From an uncultured Gammaproteobacteria bacterium (lineage in GTDB: Bacteria > Pseudomonadota > Gammaproteobacteria > Pseudomonadales > Pseudohongiellaceae), in contig CAJXQP010000003.1 in NCBI GenBank assembly GCA_913058275.1, positions 1-44,085 on the forward strand: a DNA stretch of 44,085 nt, in the 5' to 3' direction. This document shows, in pieces, positions 1 to 8,831 of this stretch (positions are counted from its first letter, which is position 1; every line of letters starts with the position of its first letter). A program made the translations under genes and the position numbers. The notes under the pieces are model-generated. The model worked only from the letters and a program-made list of their open reading frames with translations. It had not been told where the DNA came from and did not search any database.

Positions 1-396
1 CATCAAGAGAGTGCGCTGATGATTGCTAAACGCATTTCCGACCATCCGGCCGTAACCGCGGTGCACCATCCGGGTCTTAGTCCGGCACCCTACTCCTCGT
101 TGAGTGGCTATGGTGGTCTATTCAGCTTTGAAGTCGATAATTCGATCAACATCCCGGCCTTTTGCAATTCATTAGAATTGTTTCGTCTTGGTGTCAGCTG
201 GGGAGGTTACGAAAGTCTAGTTATGCCGGCCGAAGTTTCTATTAACCAGGCAGGTTCACCGAGTGCAGCGATAGACTTTGGCGTTTCAAGCAGACTCATT
301 CGTTTATTCGTGGGCCTCGAGGATCCAGAGGATCTTTGGCAAGAGCTCCATGCGGCACTTGCTTCGGCGCTGTCCACCGAGGCCTCCAATGCGTAA
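1..396 (+). CDS. C-terminal part of a Cys/Met metabolism PLP-dependent (trans-sulfuration) enzyme, 5' truncated by contig edge
   Basis: Frame 1 is open from base 1 (HQESALMIAKRISDHPAVTAVHHPGL...); SLFRLGVSWGGYESLVMP-like and SRLIRLFVGLEDPEDLW motifs are typical of cystathionine/methionine gamma-lyase C-termini. Confidence 0.85.
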   Translation, partial: HQESALMIAKRISDHPAVTAVHHPGLSPAPYSSLSGYGGLFSFEVDNSINIPAFCNSLELFRLGVSWGGYESLVMPAEVSINQAGSPSAAIDFGVSSRLIRLFVGLEDPEDLWQELHAALASALSTEASNA

Positions 397-1798
397 ACCC
401 ATTTCCCTTTTTGAAGCAGCACTGCCGCTTCTCACCATGCTAATTTGTCTTGTGGTTGGCGGATTCTTCTTCCCAATGGGCACAGATTTATTGGTGCTCG
501 TGATGCTCGTCGCTAGCGCCGTCGCCGGCGTTATCGCAGCACGTCATGGTCATGACTGGGATGCCATTCAACGAACAACAGGCGAAAAAATTGCCTCAGT
601 ACTGCCGGTTATTCTGATCCTGTTGTCGATCGGCATGTTGATTGGTACGTGGATGTTCAGCGGCACCATACCAATGCTGGTCTATTATGGAGTGCAGTTG
701 ATCGATCCGCAGTTCATGATCATCACGGCGTTTCTAGTGACTGCGATGATGTCCCTAACCGGCTCATCGTGGGCAGCGGCGGGAACAATCGGTGTCGCAT
801 TAATAGGAGTGTCTACTGCAATCAACGCACCGTTAGCCGCAACCGCAGGCGCAGTAGTTTCCGGCGCTTATTTCGGCGACAAGCTCTCGCCCTTGTCTGA
901 CCAGACCAATATCTGCGCGATCGGCGCAAATGCTAATCTTTATGATCACATTCGTAATATGGTCTACACGGCGGGGCCATCTTTTGTAGTGGCGCTGATT
1001 GTGTACTTTGTTGCCGGCACAATGGCAGACAGTAACTCAGCAGCAGGGTCAGACATCAATTACCCAATTCTTCGCGAGATCGAGCAGGCCTACACCGTGA
1101 GCTGGCTCGTATTTATACCTGCGCTAATAGTCATTCTCGGTACATTCAATCGCAAACCAGCAGCCCTGGTAATGGTAGTTTCCTCAGTTACTGCAATGGC
1201 GGTTGGAATCGGTGTGCACGGATTCAGTGTTTACAATGCAATCCTAAGCGCCACGTCAGGATTCAATGTCAGCATGATCGACACGATGGCGAATGCGCCT
1301 AGTGACATGCTGCAATCCTTGTTAAACCGTGGCGGCATCAACTCGATGTCGAGCACACTCATTATCATTGTTGCGGCGTTCCTGCTTGCCGCCGGCATGA
1401 ATGTGTCCGGCGCGTTGGACAAACTGCTGCAAACGATGATTGAGCGTGTGCAATCTGTGTTCGGTCTAATCGCAGCAACGCTGGCATCGGGAGCCACAAT
1501 GATTGCACTGACCAGCCACGGCGGTGTTACGGCATTAATCGTCGGCGGCTTATTTCAGGATAGCTACCGCGAGCGCGGATTGGCCCCTGAGAACCTGTCT
1601 CGTTCACTAGAAGACTCAGTGACAATTCTCGAGCCACTGATGCCCTGGACCGTATCTGCCATCTTCATGGCAACAACTCTGGGCGTACCTACTGTGGAGT
1701 ACATGCCATGGGCGGTGTTTTGTATGACTGGCTGGATGTTCTCGTTGTTACTGGCCGCGCTCTATACGCGCACCGGGTTTGGGTTGAAGTCCCTGTAA
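389..1798 (+). CDS. NhaC-type Na+/H+ antiporter family membrane protein
   Basis: ORF 278-1798; likely start ATG 389 (MRKPISLFEAALPLL) overlapping the previous stop (ATGCGTAA); hydrophobic, GDKLSPLSDQTNICA motif typical of the NhaC family. Confidence 0.85.
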   Translation: MRKPISLFEAALPLLTMLICLVVGGFFFPMGTDLLVLVMLVASAVAGVIAARHGHDWDAIQRTTGEKIASVLPVILILLSIGMLIGTWMFSGTIPMLVYYGVQLIDPQFMIITAFLVTAMMSLTGSSWAAAGTIGVALIGVSTAINAPLAATAGAVVSGAYFGDKLSPLSDQTNICAIGANANLYDHIRNMVYTAGPSFVVALIVYFVAGTMADSNSAAGSDINYPILREIEQAYTVSWLVFIPALIVILGTFNRKPAALVMVVSSVTAMAVGIGVHGFSVYNAILSATSGFNVSMIDTMANAPSDMLQSLLNRGGINSMSSTLIIIVAAFLLAAGMNVSGALDKLLQTMIERVQSVFGLIAATLASGATMIALTSHGGVTALIVGGLFQDSYRERGLAPENLSRSLEDSVTILEPLMPWTVSAIFMATTLGVPTVEYMPWAVFCMTGWMFSLLLAALYTRTGFGLKSL

Positions 1799-1810
1799 GT
1801 TCATAGCCTA

Positions 1811-1833
1811 AAAACGTGGTCTGTCCCCGATTT
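1811..1833 (-). repeat. REP-like intergenic motif (AAATCGGGGACAGACCACGTTTT on minus strand)
   Basis: Direct reading: aaaacgtggtctgtccccgattt; matches other copies in the window. Confidence 0.6.
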
Positions 1834-1886
1834 ATCTTTTGCTTTAGTATAAAGCGCAATCTCCCTGACAATACGGCGGAACGACC

Positions 1887-4289
1887 ATGGCCTATTCACT
1901 CATCGGTAAGAACTTTACTCCACCGGATGTACACGGCAAGGTAAACGGTAAAGCCAAGTATGCGGAGGACTTCAAGGTTGAGGGCATGCTCTATGCACGC
2001 CTGCTCACCAGTCCGGTTCCCCATGCCCGCATTCGGCGCATCGATACCAGTGCTGCGCTAAAAATAGAAGGCGTTGTCGCCGTACTTACCGCAGACGACG
2101 TGCCTAGCGTTGAGGGTGTTGCAAATCATATTCTGACTAATGAACCTGCTTATGTGGGGGATCCTATTCTGGCGGTTGCGGCGGTTGATGAGAAAACGGC
2201 CGAAGATGCGATCGCGGCGATCACCTTTGAATTCGAAGCACTGCCCTTTACCGTAGACCCGCTTACTAGCCTGCGCCCCGGTGGGCCCGAGGCTCGCACA
2301 CAGGGGAATGTGGGCAACTCAGCTATAAGAGAAGGCATACGCTCCATCAAGTGGAGCGCTGCAGAGTTTGCTGCCGCTGGCGAGAACACCCTGCCCCAGG
2401 GAGAAGCCGCCGTAGAGTGGAGCGTGGGAGACTTGGAATCAGGGTTCAACGATGCTGCATTCGTCATCGATGAGAGTTTTGTAACCGCCAGTCACTCTCA
2501 TTTGTCCATGGAGCCCCGCTCGGTTCTTTCTTACTGGGAAAACGGCAAGTGTTTTGTCTACGGCTCTAGTCAGAGTTTCCCGGTGCCGGGCCTCGCTGCC
2601 TACATCGGTATCGCCCCAGAAGACCTCGTGTTCGTGGCCGAGTTCTGTGGCGGCGGTTTTGGTTCCAAGGGTGCCGCCTATCCGAGCATGTCGATTCCTG
2701 CACATATGTCACGTCTGACAGGTCGGCCGGTAATGCTGCGCATCTCCCGTGAAGAAGAGTATTACATTGGTTCGGCGCGGCATGGCTTTCAGGGCCACAT
2801 AAAAATGGGCTTCCGCGAAGATGGCCGCATAACCGCGGCCGATTTGTATATCGTTCAGGACAATGGCGCCAATGCGGGTTTTTCCGACTGGTTGTCCGCC
2901 GGCGATGCCGTCTCTTTAGTGTATCAACCGCTAGCCATGCGTTTCCGGGGCATTCCAGTATTTACCAATACCCCACTCAAGGGCGCGCAGCGCGGTCCAG
3001 GGCAGAATCAGGTTCACGCCGCTATTGAGCCCTTACTCGACAAAGCCGCCCGGCAGCTGGGCATCGATAGGCTGGAGATTCGCAGCATCAACGCGCCGGA
3101 AAGTGACGACCTCTACGGGGCCAGACAGAGCTCTCTCACCAGCGCACACTTGCCGGAGGCACTGGCAAAAGGTGCAGAACAGTTTGGCTGGGAAGAGAAA
3201 AGCCGACTCAGCGGGCAGCGCATTGGCAACAAGATCATCGGCGTCGGCGTCGGGCAGGCTTATCACTCGGCCGGAGCCAATGGCTTCGATGGCCTGGTTC
3301 GACTCTCCCCCGAAGGCAAACTGCATATTCATACCGGTGTCGGCAATCTCGGCACCTATTCACATACCGCTACCTCACGGGTGGCTGCCGAAATTTTGAA
3401 GTGCAACTGGGATAACTGTGTTGTCGAGCGAGGTGACAGCCGCCGTCACCTGCCCTGGAATCTAGGGCAGTTTGGCAGCAATACGTCTTTCACCATGACC
3501 CGCACCAATTACGTAGCAGCAATGGATGCTCTGGAAAAATTGTTGGAAATCGCCGCGCTGGATCTGGGCGGCTCGCCCGCCGATTACGACATCGGCGACG
3601 AAAGAGTTTTTCTTAAAGCTGACCCTTCAAACTTTATTAGCTACGCTGCCGCAGCAACGCGCGCCATCCAGATAGGCGGCAAATACAGCGGCCAGATAGC
3701 ACCGGAAGACATTAACTCAATGACTCGCAATTCAGTTGCAGCTCTTGCTGGAACCGGACTGATTGGCGTAGCAAAAGACAATCTGGAAAAAGTGGGTACA
3801 GTGCCTGCACTAGCTGCGGGCTTTGTGCAGATTGCACTGGATACAGAAACAGGCAAGTACGACATTCTGGATTACGTGGGCGTGGCTGACTGCGGCACCG
3901 TATTACATCCATTAGGGCTGGGCAACCAAATCAAGAGTGCCGCCTTCATGGGTTTTGGTATGGCTGGTTTCGAACGGCACGCCTACGATCCGCAAAACGG
4001 TCTACCGGCCAATAGCAGCTTATATCTGGCCAAGCCGCCAACCTATCTCGATGCAGCTACCGACATGAGTTGGGCAGCCATCGACAAAGCCGACCCAGAA
4101 AACCCGGTTGGCGCTAAAGGCATCGGCGAGCCTATTCAGGGCTGTGCAACCGCCGCTTTACTCTGCGCCATCTCCGACGCACTGGGTGGACATAATTTCA
4201 ATCGAGTGCCAGTAACCGCCGACATGATTGTTAACGCTGCTAGCGGCAGGCCGCAATCCCAAAAGCCTTTGCAGACGAATACCACATAA
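1887..4289 (+). CDS. Xanthine dehydrogenase/aldehyde oxidase family, molybdopterin-binding large subunit (orphan)
   Basis: 800 aa; GGGFGSKG, GAQRGPGQNQ and C-terminal GAKGIGEP motifs; paralog of 26217-28649. Confidence 0.92.
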   Translation: MAYSLIGKNFTPPDVHGKVNGKAKYAEDFKVEGMLYARLLTSPVPHARIRRIDTSAALKIEGVVAVLTADDVPSVEGVANHILTNEPAYVGDPILAVAAVDEKTAEDAIAAITFEFEALPFTVDPLTSLRPGGPEARTQGNVGNSAIREGIRSIKWSAAEFAAAGENTLPQGEAAVEWSVGDLESGFNDAAFVIDESFVTASHSHLSMEPRSVLSYWENGKCFVYGSSQSFPVPGLAAYIGIAPEDLVFVAEFCGGGFGSKGAAYPSMSIPAHMSRLTGRPVMLRISREEEYYIGSARHGFQGHIKMGFREDGRITAADLYIVQDNGANAGFSDWLSAGDAVSLVYQPLAMRFRGIPVFTNTPLKGAQRGPGQNQVHAAIEPLLDKAARQLGIDRLEIRSINAPESDDLYGARQSSLTSAHLPEALAKGAEQFGWEEKSRLSGQRIGNKIIGVGVGQAYHSAGANGFDGLVRLSPEGKLHIHTGVGNLGTYSHTATSRVAAEILKCNWDNCVVERGDSRRHLPWNLGQFGSNTSFTMTRTNYVAAMDALEKLLEIAALDLGGSPADYDIGDERVFLKADPSNFISYAAAATRAIQIGGKYSGQIAPEDINSMTRNSVAALAGTGLIGVAKDNLEKVGTVPALAAGFVQIALDTETGKYDILDYVGVADCGTVLHPLGLGNQIKSAAFMGFGMAGFERHAYDPQNGLPANSSLYLAKPPTYLDAATDMSWAAIDKADPENPVGAKGIGEPIQGCATAALLCAISDALGGHNFNRVPVTADMIVNAASGRPQSQKPLQTNTT

Positions 4290-4324
4290 ATAATTGGGGG
4301 CAGTTCTAAAAACGAAAAAAAACG

Positions 4325-4346
4325 AAAAGGGGACAGATTTATTTTG
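4325..4346 (+). repeat. REP-like intergenic motif (AAAAGGGGACAGATTTATTTTG)
   Basis: Direct reading, 36 nt after the stop of the orphan large subunit; opposite orientation to 1811-1833. Confidence 0.55.
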
Positions 4347-4398
4347 GCCACATTTTTTCCAAAATTGGAATACCCTGAGTCCAATTCTTCTCCCTTTG

Positions 4399-5145
4399 TT
4401 ACGGGATTGGAAACTTGGTTTGGGCGATGAAAGCATTTACTGCGGATAGCAGGTTTTGGCTATTATTGGAAACGACGAAAACTGACTCTTCGCGTTGGCC
4501 CGGCGTGAGGTCATGATGATCGATCAGAATTATTTCTGCACCGTGTGAAGGAATAATTTGATCGTCGAGCGCATAATATTCCGCTTCGGCGATGGCATCG
4601 AGCTGCCCGAGGTCGAACTCTGCATAAAGCTCAGCGAATGTGTTGGTCGTTCTGACAATAACTCCCTCCGGTGCACGACGATTAACATCGCGCTCTGCCG
4701 CCATCCCTACAACGACCCCGACGGTCTTGCCAATAAAGTCGTCAATGTGTGCATAGATTTCCTGGTCTTCCGGATTAATGCGCAGCGCCCTTCGCTCGTA
4801 AAGAAACGGCGAAGAAAATGTTGCTCCTGAATGCGCACGGTCGGGAAAGCTCGCAACATTCGTTGCGACTAAATCGACTTCATCACTGCTGGCTAATAAC
4901 CACGATTCATTGAAAGGAACTACGACCCAAGAAATTTCCAGCTCCGCTTCGGCAGCAAACTGCTCGACGTACCGTCTGATCCAGAGCTGCGAGTCATACT
5001 GATTAGTGGGCGCGTCCGATGTCACCGCGACGGCAAGCACGCCGGGCCTAATCGTCTGGATCTTCTGGATCTTCTGATCGATTGAGCATCCACTTACAAC
5101 TACACAAAAGCTGAGCAACAAAATGGTTCTTAAAAGCTTGTTCAT
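4399..5145 (-). CDS. Transporter substrate-binding (family 3 solute-binding) lipoprotein
   Basis: 248 aa; lipobox VVVSGC; IRPGVLAVAVTSDAP... and GKTVGVVVGMAAE motifs typical of SBP_bac_3. Confidence 0.75.
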   Translation of the reverse strand: MNKLLRTILLLSFCVVVSGCSIDQKIQKIQTIRPGVLAVAVTSDAPTNQYDSQLWIRRYVEQFAAEAELEISWVVVPFNESWLLASSDEVDLVATNVASFPDRAHSGATFSSPFLYERRALRINPEDQEIYAHIDDFIGKTVGVVVGMAAERDVNRRAPEGVIVRTTNTFAELYAEFDLGQLDAIAEAEYYALDDQIIPSHGAEIILIDHHDLTPGQREESVFVVSNNSQNLLSAVNAFIAQTKFPIP

Positions 5146-5400
5146 TCAATTAATCCTCAAAATTCCTAGGTATTCTTCTAATCTATTCCCGCAAGATACT
5201 ACAAGTATCGGCTATTAGGGAGCTGGATGATTAGAGAAGGTCATGCGGACACTTACAGCCTAACAACTTAATGGCGTAAGGCAGATTTCTTGCCACCAGC
5301 AATAGCATGCCAAGGTGCACTTCCCTGTTTCCACCTTCTGCTGTATTTTACGTTAATCCCTTTAATTCTGTTCCTTTCTTTACAGTAGTCGCATTCGAAA

Positions 5401-6822
5401 ATGGAGTTACGCATGAAACCACTCTGGCAGCTCAGCGCCACCGATCAGGCAGCAGGTATCCGTGATGGAAGCTTCACCTCAACAGCCCTTGTCGAATCTG
5501 TGCTTGAGCGCGTGGCGCAAAAGAACCCCGAACTAAATGCCATCGTCGATCCTATGGGAGAGCAGGCGCTATTGGCATCGGAAAAAGCCGATAACGCAGT
5601 AGAAAGTGGTGAAAAACTAGGACCCTTGCACGGAGTACCCGTAACCGTCAAAGTGAATGTCGATACTAAAGGGAGACCAACTACCAACGGAATGGAGGTT
5701 TTCAAAGATGTCATCGCGCCAGACAACTCACCACTCGTACAAAATCTGCTGAACGCGGGCGCCATCATCATAGGTCGCACCAATACGCCAGAAATGTCCA
5801 TGCGCCTGACTACGGATAATCCGTTGCATGGCCTCACACGCAATCCCTGGAATTTGGAAATGTCTCCCGGCGGATCGTCCGGGGGAGCGGCTGCATCTGC
5901 TGCTGCTGGTTTCGGCGCCATTCACCACGGCAATGATATTGCAGGTTCGCTGCGCTATCCTGCTACGGCCTGTGGTTTAAGCACTGTTAAACCAGGGCTG
6001 GGCCGAGTGCCTGCTTATCTTCCTTCTGCAAAAGCTGAGCGCGGTATGCTGGCACAACTCATGTCAGTGCAAGGAGCAATTTGTCGCGAAGTAAAAGATG
6101 TGAGACTCGCGACACAGGTGTTGATCAGACATGATCCCCGCGACCCCTGGCACGTGCCGATGCCATTTAGTCAGGGGGGCTCGAGTTTAACAAAAATTGG
6201 TTTTTGCCGTGAAGCCCATGGCTATCCCATTCATGAGGGCATTCTTGCCAACTTGGACCGGGCTGCGTCCATTCTTGAAGATGCCGGCTACATCGTAGAA
6301 GAGATTGAGACTCCTTCCATTGCTGAAGCCGCTAAAGCATGGCTTCAGGTAACCAACTTCGAAATGAAGAAGACTCTCGAACCAATATTCAAAGAACATG
6401 GTAGCGACATGATCAATCAGATTTTCGGTTGTTATTACCAGCTGGAAGACATGGTAGATGCCGAAGGTTATCTATTCGGTATTGCTGAACGCACCCGCAT
6501 GGTACGCGAATGGAATCTTATATTGGCAGACTACCCACTGATGTTGACGCCTTACTTAATGCGGCCAGGCTATCCCAATGATTTTGATGAAACCTTCGAA
6601 GGAGTTAAAGACCTTTTTGATTCCTCCATTTACAGCTACGGCGTGAATTACGTGGGCATGCCTGCGGGTGTTGTGCCTGTGGATCTGGTGGATGGCCTGC
6701 CATCGGGAATACAATTGATTGGTCAGAAATGGCGAGAAGATCTTATTCTAGATGCGATGGAGGTCATCGAGAATGCTACAGGCGTGATGACGCGAAAGCT
6801 TTGGGATCGAGAATCAGTTTAA
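5401..6822 (+). CDS. Amidase signature family protein
   Basis: 473 aa; MSPGGSSGGAAASAAAGFGAIHHGNDIAGSLRYPA amidase signature with Ser-Ser-Lys type context (VTVKVNVD). Confidence 0.93.
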   Translation: MELRMKPLWQLSATDQAAGIRDGSFTSTALVESVLERVAQKNPELNAIVDPMGEQALLASEKADNAVESGEKLGPLHGVPVTVKVNVDTKGRPTTNGMEVFKDVIAPDNSPLVQNLLNAGAIIIGRTNTPEMSMRLTTDNPLHGLTRNPWNLEMSPGGSSGGAAASAAAGFGAIHHGNDIAGSLRYPATACGLSTVKPGLGRVPAYLPSAKAERGMLAQLMSVQGAICREVKDVRLATQVLIRHDPRDPWHVPMPFSQGGSSLTKIGFCREAHGYPIHEGILANLDRAASILEDAGYIVEEIETPSIAEAAKAWLQVTNFEMKKTLEPIFKEHGSDMINQIFGCYYQLEDMVDAEGYLFGIAERTRMVREWNLILADYPLMLTPYLMRPGYPNDFDETFEGVKDLFDSSIYSYGVNYVGMPAGVVPVDLVDGLPSGIQLIGQKWREDLILDAMEVIENATGVMTRKLWDRESV

Positions 6823-6840
6823 GAGGAAGGAGAAGCTAAT

Positions 6841-6904
6841 AAGGGACGGACTTATTTTTCAGGATTTTCGTAGCCGAGTCTGAAAAAATAAGTCTATCCG
6901 TTCT
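6841..6904. repeat. REP-like inverted repeat/hairpin
   Basis: aagggacggacttatttttcag ... ctgaaaaaataagtctatccgttc; imperfect inverted repeat of the GGGACRGA-TTATTTT motif. Confidence 0.65.
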
Positions 6905-6910
6905 AGCCCT

Positions 6911-8728
6911 CTATTCTAGAGCAAACACCCACAGCGCGGCCGGATCTTGACTACCTGGTACAAAACCAGAAAACCGGTTCTGCAACCCTAACCAAACACC
7001 CGTGTGAATATTGAGCTGCCCCGCAACAACCGCAACATATTGTTTTCCATCCACACTGTAAGTAATGGGAAACGCAGCAGGAATAGAACCAAGCGTAGCC
7101 TCCCATAAGATTTCGCCAGATTGTTGATCAAATGCCTTAAAGGTATTGTCGAGATACCCTAGGAACACCAGCCCTCCAGCGGTGGCCAAACTAGCAGATG
7201 CCGGCACGACTTCCTGCCGGTATTGCCATGCCAATTCTCTGGTTTTAAGATTGATAGCCTGTAGGCGACCGTAGTTGCCATCGCTGTTTGGTACCGGCCT
7301 GGTATCTGCACGTAATCCTGATGAGAGTAAGGTGCCGGTATCGTCGAGCAGCGTGTCCATACAGACTTCGAATATAGGCACGAACAGGAAACCAGTATCA
7401 TTGTTAATAGAGGAAGCATGCCAGTTGCGCCCACCTTGATAGTAAGGACAGACCGTTCGTACTTCTTCTGCATCGGGGAAGACATTGGGGTTGGGAATTT
7501 TTTCTCCAGTAACAGGATTTATCGCGCTAAAAAGATTTTGTACGCCAGAATCGACTGAAAATAGATACTCTCCGGTTGCTGCATCTAAGGCATCGAACAG
7601 TGCAGGTTTACCTGCGGTGACGATTACCTTTTTCATTTCACCATCGACTTCCAACTCGACAATGGAACGCTCAAAAGCCCAGTCCAAGTCGAACTGATCG
7701 TTGGCTACATGCTGGTAATGCCAAACAAGTTCTCCGGTAGCAGGCCGAAGCGCTAAAGTTGTGTTGGTATAGAGCGCATCATTGTTTACACCGCCTACAC
7801 CCAGGGAATAAAGCAAGGGACCGGTATTGTAAGTAGGCGATACACCGTAGAAGACAAGGTCCAACTCGGCATCATAGGCACCTGTGTTCCAGACCGATCC
7901 GCCCTGACGTTCCTCAAGAGGTATATTATTCCAGGTGTTTCCGCCGGGTTCGCCCGGCCTAGCCAAAGTATTAAAACGCCAGGTCTCAGTTCCAGTCTCC
8001 AAATCGATTGCAAAGATAAAACCACCACCGGGAACAAAAGAGGCTGCCACCCCTTGAATGACCTGGCCACCGGCGATAGTTGGCGCACTTCTCAGCGCAT
8101 AATCGGTGACCTCACCAGTATCTACGGCATGGTCCCAAATGACTTCGCCTGTTCGAGCGTTAAGTGCCACCATATGCAAGTCTGAAGTAGGCACCAAGAC
8201 TTTATCTTCATACAGTGCAATTCCAAACTTATGGCTGGTCACTGTTTCTCCGTCATGAGTGTAGCGCCAAAGCAGTTCACCATCGGTAGCATCCAATGCC
8301 AGTACAACATCGCCCGCGCTATAGAGAAACATGATTCCGTCATGGACTAAAGGCGTCGGCATGTTATTACCCGCCGTCACTTCTTGAGTCCAGGCTAACT
8401 GAAGATCAGCAACGCTTTGTTGGTTGATTTGATCGAGATTAGAAAACCCGAGATTATCGTAAGTGCGGCGCCAGGTTACCCAATCAGAATCTGGGGGATT
8501 CTGTAAGACTTCATCGGTGACGGAAGAATAGTCACGAAGTAAGGGAATAGAATTAGCGTCAACCGTAGCAGACTCTAATGAACTCGCTGCATTACTGCCA
8601 TAGCGTTCGAGAATTCCGCCAGAATTTTCCTCTACCTCTGCTTCTTCATCTTGCTGGGCAAAGTTCGCTCCACAAGAGAATGACAGCACGATGAATCCAG
8701 CCAGTAATTTCGGTACTATTTGCTTCAT
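6911..8728 (-). CDS. PQQ-dependent dehydrogenase-like (PQQ-binding beta-propeller), secreted
   Basis: 605 aa; signal peptide; repeated propeller motifs ALDATDGELLWRY, ALNARTGEVIWDH, AFDQQSGEILWEATLG; VDGKQYVAV C-terminal motif. Confidence 0.92.
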   Translation of the reverse strand: MKQIVPKLLAGFIVLSFSCGANFAQQDEEAEVEENSGGILERYGSNAASSLESATVDANSIPLLRDYSSVTDEVLQNPPDSDWVTWRRTYDNLGFSNLDQINQQSVADLQLAWTQEVTAGNNMPTPLVHDGIMFLYSAGDVVLALDATDGELLWRYTHDGETVTSHKFGIALYEDKVLVPTSDLHMVALNARTGEVIWDHAVDTGEVTDYALRSAPTIAGGQVIQGVAASFVPGGGFIFAIDLETGTETWRFNTLARPGEPGGNTWNNIPLEERQGGSVWNTGAYDAELDLVFYGVSPTYNTGPLLYSLGVGGVNNDALYTNTTLALRPATGELVWHYQHVANDQFDLDWAFERSIVELEVDGEMKKVIVTAGKPALFDALDAATGEYLFSVDSGVQNLFSAINPVTGEKIPNPNVFPDAEEVRTVCPYYQGGRNWHASSINNDTGFLFVPIFEVCMDTLLDDTGTLLSSGLRADTRPVPNSDGNYGRLQAINLKTRELAWQYRQEVVPASASLATAGGLVFLGYLDNTFKAFDQQSGEILWEATLGSIPAAFPITYSVDGKQYVAVVAGQLNIHTGVWLGLQNRFSGFVPGSQDPAALWVFALE

Positions 8729-8831
8729 TCTATTCCCCTATTTGTACGGAAAAGAATCCTGGAACGAACCACACGTAGGCAAACTCGAGTGAGTTACATA
8801 CATGAGATATTCCCCTGAATCGCTTCAGTCA

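Noticed and set aside
5050-5080. Short tandem repeat ctggatcttctggatcttctgatcg
   Set aside because: Only two to three units, explained by coding sequence (QKIQKIQTI) at the start of the mature lipoprotein.
5445-5921. Long antisense ORF (158 aa) opposite the amidase gene
   Set aside because: Complement of a well-supported coding frame; low-complexity Ser/Pro/Ala composition typical of antisense shadows.
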